The notes under the pieces were generated by a model. The model ran no database searches. It saw nothing but the letters and a program-made list of their open reading frames with translations, and had not been told where the DNA came from. A DNA stretch of 64,000 bases, from positions 256,701 through 320,700 of the forward strand of contig NZ_SMFP01000001.1 of the NCBI RefSeq assembly GCF_004348975.1. Reading direction: 5' to 3'. This document shows, in pieces, positions 26,093-34,200 of the stretch (position 1 is its first letter; every line of letters begins with the position of its first letter). This DNA comes from Antarcticimicrobium sediminis (lineage in GTDB: Bacteria; Pseudomonadota; Alphaproteobacteria; Rhodobacterales; Rhodobacteraceae). The position numbers and the translations under genes were made by a program.

Positions 26093-27246
26093 TTGCTCTC
26101 CCCATCGCCGCTTCGGCGCAATTCATTCAAAGGCAGATAGGGCACCACGCCCTGACCAGACCCGGCGACGCTTTCATCAATGATGATCTTGTCGATTCCG
26201 CCCAGAACTTCTTCCATGGTCTCAAGGTAAAGCCGCTTGCGCGTCACCTCGGGGGCCTTGGAATATTCTTCCAGCACGGCTGAGAACCGGCTGGCCTCAC
26301 CCTCGGCCTCGTTTACGACACTGGCACGATAGCCTTCGGCTTCTTCCAGAAGCTGCGCAGCTTCGCCGCGCGCCTCGGCCAGCACCCGGTTGGAATAGGC
26401 ATCGGCAACGTTCTGCAACCGGTCGCGTTCCTGCTCGGCGGCTTGGACCTCGCGGAAGGCGTCGATCACCTGCTCTGGCGGATCGGCCTTGTCAAAGTTC
26501 ACCCGCACGATGTTCACGCCGCTGTCATAGCTGTCCAAAGCGGACTGGATCAGATCAAGCAGACGGTCGGCGATCACACCGCGGTCCCGGTTCAGGATCG
26601 GCGCCAGATCGGTTTGCGCGATGATCTCGCGCATGGCCGATTCCGACACGGCCCGGATCGTGGCTTGCGCGTCGCGCAGGTTGAACAGGAATTTTGCCGG
26701 ATCGTTGATGTTCCAGACCACCTGAAAGTCGATATCGACCACATTCTCGTCGCCGGTCAGCATCAGACCGGCATCCTGACCGCGCCCGACGCCAATGTCT
26801 TCACGTTGTTCGGTGGTGACCGGGATCACCTCGGCGGTGACAACCGGCCAAGGGGCAAAGTTCAGGCCCGGCTGGCCGATGCTCGAGAATTTGCCCAGAA
26901 ACAGTTCGACCGACTGCTCTTCCGGTTTGACGGTATAAAAGCTTGCCATGCCCCACAGGATCGCGGCCGCAACCACGCCCAGCCCGACGGTGCCCTTGGT
27001 GAAAATCGGCCGACCGCCGCCGCCCGGGCCGCCGCTGGTGCCGCCGCCCTTGCCGCCGCGCCCGCCCATCAGGACGCGCAATTGCTCCTGACCCTTTTTC
27101 ATCAGTTCGTCGATCTCGGGGATCTGTCCGCCGCCCCCCTCGGGTCGCCGACCACCGCCGCCGCCATTGTTTCCGTTGTCATCCCGGTTGCCACCGCCCC
27201 CGGACGACCCGCCGCTGCCCCATGGGCCACCGCTATTGCCAGCCAT
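26089..27246 (-). CDS. hflK: HflK, FtsH protease modulator subunit
   Basis: Partner of HflC. The 385-residue protein begins with a Gly/Asn-rich cytoplasmic segment (about 1-80, many GGGG and DDNGNN runs), then an anchor (about 85-105, GTVGLGVVAAAILWGMASFY), the SPFH domain (VKPEEQSVELFLGKF onward) and an Ala/Glu/Arg coiled coil. The C-terminus ends in a flexible tail. It is first of the hflK-hflC-DUF2065 unit. The glycine-rich N-terminus is usual for HflK, although long here. Confidence 0.94.
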   Translation of the reverse strand: MAGNSGGPWGSGGSSGGGGNRDDNGNNGGGGGRRPEGGGGQIPEIDELMKKGQEQLRVLMGGRGGKGGGTSGGPGGGGRPIFTKGTVGLGVVAAAILWGMASFYTVKPEEQSVELFLGKFSSIGQPGLNFAPWPVVTAEVIPVTTEQREDIGVGRGQDAGLMLTGDENVVDIDFQVVWNINDPAKFLFNLRDAQATIRAVSESAMREIIAQTDLAPILNRDRGVIADRLLDLIQSALDSYDSGVNIVRVNFDKADPPEQVIDAFREVQAAEQERDRLQNVADAYSNRVLAEARGEAAQLLEEAEGYRASVVNEAEGEASRFSAVLEEYSKAPEVTRKRLYLETMEEVLGGIDKIIIDESVAGSGQGVVPYLPLNELRRSGDGESK

Positions 27247-27311
27247 TCATCTATCCCTTTTGACGCCGCTTGCGCGGCCTTGTCTCTAACCTGTGGTCGC
27301 CGCCGCTCAAT

Positions 27312-28673
27312 TCAAGCGCTACGCACCGGCACTTTCATCGTTACTAATTCCTCGGACATGGTCGGATGCACCGCCACGGTCCGGTCGAAATCCTCTTTCG
27401 TCGCGCCCATTTTCACCGCGATCCCGGCCAATTGGATCATCTCGCCCGCCCCGGGGGCGACGATGTGACAGCCCAGCACCTTGCCGCTGGCCTTGCTCAC
27501 CACCAGCTTCATCAGCACCCGGTCGGAGCGACCGGCAAAGCTTTGCTGCATCGGCTTGAAACTGGTGGAATAGACGTCGATCTGTTCCTGCGCCGCGGCC
27601 TCTTCCTCGCTCAGCCCCACGGTGCCCATCTCGGGTTGGGTGAAGATCGCGGTCGGGATCAAGTCATGATCCACCGGCGTCGGGTTGCCCTTGAACACCG
27701 TCTCGACAAAGGCCATGCCCTCGCGGATCGCCACCGGAGTCAGATTGACCCGGTCGGTCACATCGCCAATCGCATAGACCGACGGCACCGAGGTCTGGCT
27801 ATAGTCGTCGACCGTGACTTCGCCCTTGCGGCCGCGCGTGACGCCCAGCGCCTCCAGCCCCATATCGTCGGCATTGGGGGTGCGACCGGTGGCAAACATC
27901 ACCTGACCGAACACCCGCTCGGTGCCATTGGTGGCCTTGATGCGAATGCCGCCATCCCCGTCGCGGGCCATCTCAAGGATATTGGTCCCCAGATGCAGAT
28001 CCACGCCGCGCTGGCGCATTTCTTCGCTGACCAGACCACGCGCCTCGTCATCGAACCCGCGCAGGATCTGCGCCCCGCGATAGAATTGCGTGACCTCGAC
28101 CCCCAGCCCGTTGAGGATGCCGGCGAATTCGCAAGCGATGTAGCCGCCGCCAACGATCAGGATCGATTTTGGCAGCTCTGGCAGATGGAAAATATCATTG
28201 GAGGTTATGCCCAGATCGGCCCCCGGCAGATCGGGTTTCACCGGGCGCCCACCGGTCGCCAGCAGGATATGCTTGGCGCTCTTGCGGGTGCCGTCGGCAA
28301 GTTCCACCGTATGCGGATCGACCAGCCGCGCACGCTGATCGTAGCTGTCCACCCCGGCGTTTTTCAACAGGTTGCGATAGATGCCTTCCAGCCGGTCCAG
28401 CTCGGCCTCCAGCTTGCCCCGGAACGCGGTCCAGTCAAAGCGACCGGGCGCAATGTTCCAACCATAGCTTTGCGCGTCTTCGACCATACCGGCATATTCG
28501 CTGGCGAAAACCATCAGCTTTTTGGGCACGCAGCCACGGATCACGCAGGTGCCGCCATAGCGATCTTCTTCGGCCAGCGCGACCTTGGCGCCGGTATCTC
28601 CCGCCGCCACACGCGCGGCGCGCACGCCGCCCGAACCGCCACCGATAACGAATAGATCGTAGTCAAAGCTCAT
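27312..28673 (-). CDS. gor: Glutathione-disulfide reductase
   Basis: FAD- and NADPH-dependent reductase that keeps glutathione reduced. In the 453 residues the FAD motif GGGSGGVRAAR is at about 11-21. The redox-active pair C43/C48 lies in GGTCVIRGCVPKK, NAD(P) binding is at VGGGYIACEFAG (about 173-184), and the dimer-interface catalytic HPT appears in AVHPTMSEE near the C-terminus. The residues after the second glycine motif fit NADPH, but I cannot exclude a related thiol reductase. It ends 65 bp from hflK and follows rpiA on the same strand. Confidence 0.93.
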   Translation of the reverse strand: MSFDYDLFVIGGGSGGVRAARVAAGDTGAKVALAEEDRYGGTCVIRGCVPKKLMVFASEYAGMVEDAQSYGWNIAPGRFDWTAFRGKLEAELDRLEGIYRNLLKNAGVDSYDQRARLVDPHTVELADGTRKSAKHILLATGGRPVKPDLPGADLGITSNDIFHLPELPKSILIVGGGYIACEFAGILNGLGVEVTQFYRGAQILRGFDDEARGLVSEEMRQRGVDLHLGTNILEMARDGDGGIRIKATNGTERVFGQVMFATGRTPNADDMGLEALGVTRGRKGEVTVDDYSQTSVPSVYAIGDVTDRVNLTPVAIREGMAFVETVFKGNPTPVDHDLIPTAIFTQPEMGTVGLSEEEAAAQEQIDVYSTSFKPMQQSFAGRSDRVLMKLVVSKASGKVLGCHIVAPGAGEMIQLAGIAVKMGATKEDFDRTVAVHPTMSEELVTMKVPVRSA

Positions 28674-28685
28674 GTAATCCAGCCC

Positions 28686-29474
28686 TCAGTCAGAAAGATC
28701 GGTGAACAGGTTCTCGCTTTCGACAAAGTCCAGCCTGTCATGTTCGATCGTGCCCTCGTTGATGTCGCGCATTTCGACCCGGCCATCGCCATAGCCGATC
28801 ACGACGGTGTCACAGATATCAATGAAGAGCCCGTTTTCAACCACGCCCGGCATCTGGTTCAGCACCAGCGCCAACTGGCGCGCATTGCCGATGCGGTGCA
28901 GATGCAGATCAAGGATGAAATTGCCCTCGTCGGTGACAAACGGCGTCTCGCCATTCATCCGCAGCGTGGCGTCGCGCCCCAGCACATCCATCGAGATCAG
29001 CGTCTCTTCCACCAGCGCCTGCGTGGTCTGCCAGCCAAAGGGGATCACCTCGACCGGCAACGGGAAGGCGCCCAGCGTTTCCACCTGTTTGCCGATATCG
29101 GTGATCACCACCATCCGGTCCGAGGCGGTGGCGACGATCTTTTCCTGCAACAGCGCGCCCCCGCCGCCCTTGATCAGGTTCAGATCGCCGTCGAATTCAT
29201 CCGCGCCGTCGATGGTCAGGTCAAGCCAGCGTGCCTCGTCGAGGCTGATCACCTCGATGCCGACCTCGCGGGCAAGGTCCGCAGTGCGGGTGGAGGTGGG
29301 AACACCTTTGAATTTCAGCCCATCTTCGCGCACCATCTCGCCCAGACAGCGCACCAGCCACGCGGCGGTGCTGCCGGTACCAAGGCCCACGCGCATTCCG
29401 TCTTCGACGAAATCGGCGGCCCGCCGGGCGGCGACGAATTTGGCCTTGTCGATGGGGGACAGTTCTCCGGTCAT
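28686..29474 (-). CDS. rpiA: Ribose-5-phosphate isomerase A
   Basis: Interconverts ribose-5-phosphate and ribulose-5-phosphate in the pentose phosphate pathway. 262 residues with VGLGTGSTAAWLV (phosphate loop, about 29-41), the catalytic-site DLTIDGADEFDGDLNLIKGGGGAL stretch (about 85-108) with DGADE, and EKIVATASDR. Length is somewhat above the usual 220-235 because of the C-terminal tail. It is 12 bp upstream of gor, so the two probably share a transcript, coupling pentose phosphate flux with NADPH use by Gor. Confidence 0.95.
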   Translation of the reverse strand: MTGELSPIDKAKFVAARRAADFVEDGMRVGLGTGSTAAWLVRCLGEMVREDGLKFKGVPTSTRTADLAREVGIEVISLDEARWLDLTIDGADEFDGDLNLIKGGGGALLQEKIVATASDRMVVITDIGKQVETLGAFPLPVEVIPFGWQTTQALVEETLISMDVLGRDATLRMNGETPFVTDEGNFILDLHLHRIGNARQLALVLNQMPGVVENGLFIDICDTVVIGYGDGRVEMRDINEGTIEHDRLDFVESENLFTDLSD

Positions 29475-29591
29475 GGCAGCCTCTTTGTCACAGGGTCTGG
29501 CGACTTATAGGCAATACGCCCCACTTCTGCGAGGGCTATTCGTCGCCATTCTTCCCCCATCCAGCCCCCATCCGACACCGGGCGCGCCCCA

Positions 29592-30755
29592 CTAAGGGCG
29601 CTGCGGCTGATAGAAATCCGAGGTCTTGTCGCGCCCCGCCAGCCACCAGCCCGATTGTGCCGGCCATGTGCTGTAGTCGGCGTCATGGCCCAGCGCCTGC
29701 GCCGCATGAAGCGCCCACATCGGATCCACCAGCGCCTCGCGCCCGATGGCGATCAGATCGGCCTGCCCCGCCGCCAAAATCTCCTCGGCCTGCTGCGGAT
29801 GGGTGATCAGGCCGACCGCCATGGTTTGCATCCCGGCCTCGCGCCGGACCACGTCGGCATAGGGCACCTGAAACCCCGGTTGCCGCTTGCCGCCGCCACT
29901 GGCGGTCGCCGCCCCCGCAATCCCCGAGGAAGAGCAATCCATCACATCGACGCCCAGCGCCTTGAGCCGTTTCGCCAGTTCCACCGTATCGGGCAAGGTC
30001 CAGCCCTCGGGGTCGCCATCAACGGCAGAGGTGCGAAAGAACACCGGCAGATCCTCGGGCCATGTCGCGCGCACCGCCTGCGCCACCTCCAGCGCCAGCC
30101 GCATCCGCCCTTCAAGGTCGCCGCCATAGGCGTCGCTGCGCCGGTTCGACAGCGGCGACAGAAACGAATGGATCAGATAGCCATGCGCGCCGTGGATCTC
30201 GACGATCTTGTAGCCTGCGGCCAAAGCCCGGCGGGTGGCGGCGATGAAGTCCTCGATCAGCTCGCCGATGTCATTCTCGCTCAGCGCATGGGGCATCGGC
30301 CAGCCTTCGGCCACCGGGATTTCCGAGGGGCCAACCGGGGTCCACGGCATGTCGCCGCGGGCAATATCCGCGTCAGTCAACGGCCCGTTGCCGAACCAGG
30401 GCCGCTGCATCCCCGACTTGCGCCCGGCGTGGCCGAGTTGCACCGCCGGAATCGCCCCGTGGGACAACGCGAACTGCGCCACCCGCGCATGGCCGATGAT
30501 CTGGCTGTCGCACCACAGACCGGCACAGCCATGGGTAATACGACCCGCTTTCTGTACAGCCGTCGCCTCGGTAAAGACGATCCCGGCGCCGCCCGTTGCG
30601 AAACGGCCGAGGTTGACCATATGCCAGTCCTCCAGATGTCCCTCATGCGCCGCATATTGGCACATCGGCGAAATCACCACGCGGTTGCGGGCGGTAACGC
30701 CGCGCAGGGTGAACGGGCGGAACAGGTGCGGCGTATCGGTCATCGTTTCGGGCAT
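29592..30755 (-). CDS. OYE-family NADH:flavin oxidoreductase (YqjM type)
   Basis: FMN-dependent ene-reductase/xenobiotic reductase of the Old Yellow Enzyme family. 387 residues from ATG 30755, which follows GGAGG. The YqjM-class cysteine lies in ISPMCQYAA (about residue 32) and the active-site histidines in EIHGAHGYLIHSFLSPLSN. SDAYGG is the family signature and the phosphate loop is near the C-terminus (VGLITHPQQAEEILAAGQADLIAIGR). The sequence typical of the class is MPETMTDTPHLF..., so the longer upstream frame is not used. The natural substrate is unknown; activated alkenes and nitro compounds are typical. Confidence 0.9.
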   Translation of the reverse strand: MPETMTDTPHLFRPFTLRGVTARNRVVISPMCQYAAHEGHLEDWHMVNLGRFATGGAGIVFTEATAVQKAGRITHGCAGLWCDSQIIGHARVAQFALSHGAIPAVQLGHAGRKSGMQRPWFGNGPLTDADIARGDMPWTPVGPSEIPVAEGWPMPHALSENDIGELIEDFIAATRRALAAGYKIVEIHGAHGYLIHSFLSPLSNRRSDAYGGDLEGRMRLALEVAQAVRATWPEDLPVFFRTSAVDGDPEGWTLPDTVELAKRLKALGVDVMDCSSSGIAGAATASGGGKRQPGFQVPYADVVRREAGMQTMAVGLITHPQQAEEILAAGQADLIAIGREALVDPMWALHAAQALGHDADYSTWPAQSGWWLAGRDKTSDFYQPQRP

Positions 30756-30922
30756 GGGGCCTCCGGGGGGGTGCATCGCGCGCACGCTATCCCCGGCGCG
30801 CCTGCGGTGCAATCGGTGTCACAGATGACTTGTTTCCGATCGGAAATGTCGCTTTGGTGCAGCCGACGCACGCCCCGCTTCGAGTACGACAGGGGCATCC
30901 ACCGCAAAGGATCGGCCACCCG

Positions 30923-32296
30923 ATGTTTCTTTCAGTCTTTGACATGTTCAAGGTGGGCGTCGGCCCCTCCTCGTCGCACACGATGGGGCCAATGGTCGCC
31001 GCCGCACGGTTTCTTGACCTGATGCGCGCCTCACCGTTCGAGTTTTCCGGTCTGCGCGCCTCGCTGCATGGCTCGCTCGCCTTTACCGGGGTCGGCCATG
31101 CCAGCGACCGCGCCACCATTCTCGGGCTCGCCGGAGTCGTGCCCGAAACCTATGACGCGGACAAGGCCGAGACGGCGCTGGCCGCGATCAGCGCGGACAA
31201 GGTGATCCATCACGACGATCTGGGCGATCTGCGTTTCGATCCGAAACATGATCTGATCTTTGACTATGACCAAACCTTGCCGGGTCATGCCAACGGCATG
31301 ATCCTGATGGCGACCGACCCGCAAGGCGACGTGATCCTGCAACAGGTCTATTACTCCATCGGCGGTGGGTTCGTGCTGAGCGAAGAAGAACTGGCCGAAG
31401 GGCGCGACACCGACCAAGGTCCGCCAGTCCCCTACCCGTTCAAATCTGCGCTCGAAATGCTGGAAATGGCCCGTGCAAGGGGCAAGAGCATTGCGGAGCT
31501 AAAACGCGCCAACGAAGTCTCGCGCGGCGGCCCCGAGCGGCTGAGCAGCGGCAGCGCCCGGATCTGGGAGGTGATGAACGCCTGTATCGAACGCGGGCTT
31601 GCGGCACGCGGCATCTTGCCCGGCGGGCTGAACCTGAAGCGGCGAGCGCATGATATCCATGTCGCGCTGCAAGCGGAATACGGCATGAACCTGACCGCGC
31701 CGCATACCATCAACGACTGGATTGCCGTCTATGCCCTTGCGGTGAACGAAGAGAACGCCGCCGGGGGTCAGGTGGTGACCGCGCCGACCAATGGCGCGGC
31801 GGGTGTGGTGCCTGCGGTGATCCGCTATTGGCTTGATCATGTGCCCGGGGCCAGCGCCGCGCGGATCGAGGAGTTTCTGCTCACCGCCGCCGCGATCGGC
31901 GGGCTGGTGAAATACAACGCCTCGATCTCGGGGGCCGAGGCCGGCTGTCAAGCCGAGGTCGGCAGCGCCGCTGCCATGGCCGCCGCCGGGCTTTGCGCGG
32001 TGATGGGGGGAACCCCCGCGCAGATCGAGAACGCCGCCGAGATCGCGCTAGAGCATCATCTGGGCATGACCTGTGATCCGGTGAAAGGATTGGTGCAGGT
32101 GCCCTGTATCGAACGCAACGGGCTCGGCGCGATCAAGGCGGTGAGCGCGGCCAGCCTTGCCCTGCGCGGCGACGGCAGCCATTTTGTCCCGCTCGACGCC
32201 TGTATCGAGACCATGCGCCAGACCGGCGAAGACATGAGCGAGAAATACAAGGAGACCTCGCTCGGCGGCTTGGCGGTGAATGTGCCGAACTGTTGA
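30923..32296 (+). CDS. sdaA: L-serine ammonia-lyase, iron-sulfur-dependent, single-chain
   Basis: Deaminates L-serine to pyruvate. The 457-residue chain carries both beta (about 1-160, FDMFKVGVGPSSSHTMGPM) and alpha domains. 4Fe-4S ligands are expected among the cysteines in AEAGCQAEVGSA, AAAGLCAVMG, GMTCDPVKG and VPCIERN. ATG 30923 is chosen because the conserved sequence starts MFLSVFDMFK; an in-frame TTG at 30830 would add 31 non-conserved residues. AAAGGA at 30906-30911 can serve as ribosome site. Divergent from the OYE gene. Oxygen-sensitive cluster expected. Confidence 0.93.
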   Translation: MFLSVFDMFKVGVGPSSSHTMGPMVAAARFLDLMRASPFEFSGLRASLHGSLAFTGVGHASDRATILGLAGVVPETYDADKAETALAAISADKVIHHDDLGDLRFDPKHDLIFDYDQTLPGHANGMILMATDPQGDVILQQVYYSIGGGFVLSEEELAEGRDTDQGPPVPYPFKSALEMLEMARARGKSIAELKRANEVSRGGPERLSSGSARIWEVMNACIERGLAARGILPGGLNLKRRAHDIHVALQAEYGMNLTAPHTINDWIAVYALAVNEENAAGGQVVTAPTNGAAGVVPAVIRYWLDHVPGASAARIEEFLLTAAAIGGLVKYNASISGAEAGCQAEVGSAAAMAAAGLCAVMGGTPAQIENAAEIALEHHLGMTCDPVKGLVQVPCIERNGLGAIKAVSAASLALRGDGSHFVPLDACIETMRQTGEDMSEKYKETSLGGLAVNVPNC

Positions 32297-32489
32297 CGGG
32301 CGCGGGACGCGCCGACTTGGATGCCTTCCTTTGACAAGGTGTCGCCCGAGACAAGGTTGCGCCCGGCGGCACGCCGGGCTGCCCCCCGGCAGGCGCAGCC
32401 CTACCTACTTTATGCCCCACCTTAGTATACTGTGCCCCATCCCCTTTGCTTACTTGCACTGTTAAGCGCTGCTCCCTAGCGTGGCGCGC

Positions 32490-33422
32490 ATGACCAAAGA
32501 CCGGCCCGTTCTGGGTATCCTTTTGATGCTGGGGTTCTGCCTGCTCGCGCCGCTGGGTGACGCCGTGGCCAAGCTGTTGGGCGCGACCATGTCGCTGGGT
32601 CAACTGGTGCTGGTGCGCTTTGTGATCCAAGCGGCGCTGCTGATCCCGCTGGTGATCGCCACCGGACGGTTGTGGCGGATGCGCGGGCGGATCCTGTGGC
32701 TAACCGCGCTGCGCACCGGGCTGCATATCGGCGGCATCACCTGCATGTTCACCGCGCTGAAATACCTGCCGCTGGCGGATGCCATCGCCATCGCCTTTGT
32801 CATGCCCTTTCTGATGCTGCTGTTGGGCAAGCTCGTGTTGGGCGAAGAGGTTGGCCTACGCCGACTTGTCGCTTGCGCCGTGGGGTTCTGCGGCACCTTG
32901 CTGGTGATTCAACCCAGTTTCGCCGAGGCCGGCTGGCCCGCCCTGTTCCCGCTGGGGGTCGCGGTCTTTTTCGCGCTGTTCATTCTGGTCACCCGGCAAC
33001 TGGCCAAGGACACCGATCCGATCGGATTGCAAGCCATCAGCGGTGTGATGGCCACGGTGGTTCTATTGCCAATCGTGCTGATCGGGGATCGCGCCGGGAT
33101 CGCGCCGCTTGCGCTTGCCATGCCCAGCGGTGGCGACTGGCTCTTGCTGGCCGCGATCGGCGGTATCGGCACCGGCGCGCATCTGCTGATGACCTGGTCG
33201 CTGCGCTATGCTCCAGCCTCGACACTGGCCCCGATGCAATATCTTGAGATCCCCTTTGCCACCGCCTTTGGCTGGCTGATCTTTCGCGACCTGCCCGACG
33301 GGCTGGCTGGCCTCGGCATTTGCATCACCGTCGGCGCCGGCCTTTATATCGTCATGCGCGAACGCGCCGTGGCCCGGGCGCTGGCGCGGGTGGAACGGCG
33401 TCCGGGGCAAGCGCCCGTGTGA
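32490..33422 (+). CDS. DMT superfamily transporter (two EamA domains)
   Basis: 310-residue membrane protein with ten hydrophobic helices in two EamA repeats (about 5-140 and 150-290). Markers are ARFxxxxLL-like LVLVRFVIQAALLIPL in the first repeat and PLQYLEIPFATAFGWLIF-like APMQYLEIPFA in the second. Likely a metabolite exporter or S-adenosylmethionine/amino acid carrier; the substrate cannot be told. ATG 32490 is used; a GTG at 32481 would add three residues. Its last 71 bp overlap the convergent thiamine diphosphokinase gene. Confidence 0.88.
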   Translation: MTKDRPVLGILLMLGFCLLAPLGDAVAKLLGATMSLGQLVLVRFVIQAALLIPLVIATGRLWRMRGRILWLTALRTGLHIGGITCMFTALKYLPLADAIAIAFVMPFLMLLLGKLVLGEEVGLRRLVACAVGFCGTLLVIQPSFAEAGWPALFPLGVAVFFALFILVTRQLAKDTDPIGLQAISGVMATVVLLPIVLIGDRAGIAPLALAMPSGGDWLLLAAIGGIGTGAHLLMTWSLRYAPASTLAPMQYLEIPFATAFGWLIFRDLPDGLAGLGICITVGAGLYIVMRERAVARALARVERRPGQAPV

Positions 33423-34062
33423 CCGCCGCCAAGGCATCGCGCGGCACGATGACCAAAAGGCCCGGACCGTCGGTTTCGATCCGCACCACACCGGTCGTCG
33501 CCCGGTTCGAGGTGCCGATGCGCCCGTCCGGCGACATCTCGAGCCCATCAATCGGCCAGTCCAACCCCTGCGACCGCCCGGTCACCGCCCGCATCGGAAA
33601 CAGCGAGACGACCGCTCCGGGCGCCAGATCCAGCGTTAGGCTGGGCGGGGCATGAAACACCACTTCGCTGGCACCCAGCAAGATGCAGGGCCGTTCGGGA
33701 TAGCGGACCAGCACGTTGAAGGCCGCCAACTGGTGATCCACCCGCGCCCCGAGAAACCCCACGGCCAGCATCACAGGGGCCGAGACCGAGCGCAGCGTCT
33801 TGTCAAAATCCGTGCTCATCTGTTCCCGGATCGGAAACAACCGGTCGGACGGAATGCGATCCAGATCGACCCGCGCGAGGGAGTCAAAGTCGCCAAACAC
33901 CGCTTCGGGCATATATCCTGCCGCAAGCGCCGCCCCGGCCCCGCCATCGGCCGCAATCAGCGCCGGAGCAAGCGCCAGCGCTGTTTCCAGATCGTCGACA
34001 CCGAGCGCCCCCCCGCCGATCAGGGTAACCGGGAGAGAGGACTGTACAATTACCTGATTCAT
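33352..34062 (-). CDS. Thiamine diphosphokinase
   Basis: Transfers pyrophosphate from ATP to thiamine, giving thiamine diphosphate. 236 residues with the TPK catalytic pattern: LIAADGGAGAAL (about 35-46), then FGDFDSLAR (about 57-65, DFDS), STDFDKTL (about 83-90) and GFLGARVDHQLAAFN (about 102-116, RxDH). The C-terminal domain has the thiamine-binding serine/Trp region. The 3' end overlaps the DMT transporter by 71 bp in the opposite direction, which is unusual but the frames of both are intact. It is divergent from the acidic-protein gene. Confidence 0.9.
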   Translation of the reverse strand: MNQVIVQSSLPVTLIGGGALGVDDLETALALAPALIAADGGAGAALAAGYMPEAVFGDFDSLARVDLDRIPSDRLFPIREQMSTDFDKTLRSVSAPVMLAVGFLGARVDHQLAAFNVLVRYPERPCILLGASEVVFHAPPSLTLDLAPGAVVSLFPMRAVTGRSQGLDWPIDGLEMSPDGRIGTSNRATTGVVRIETDGPGLLVIVPRDALAAVTRALAPDAVPPAPAPGPRRVRA

Positions 34063-34200
34063 GGTGACATTAATGGGCGTTTTGGAAACAGATCACAATC
34101 TAGCCACAAAATGATACGGTGATTGGCACAGATTCGGGCCGAATTTGTCCACTGGCGGGTGTTAGGTCAGTTCAATAATACTGAAAAGGACGAGCAGCCT

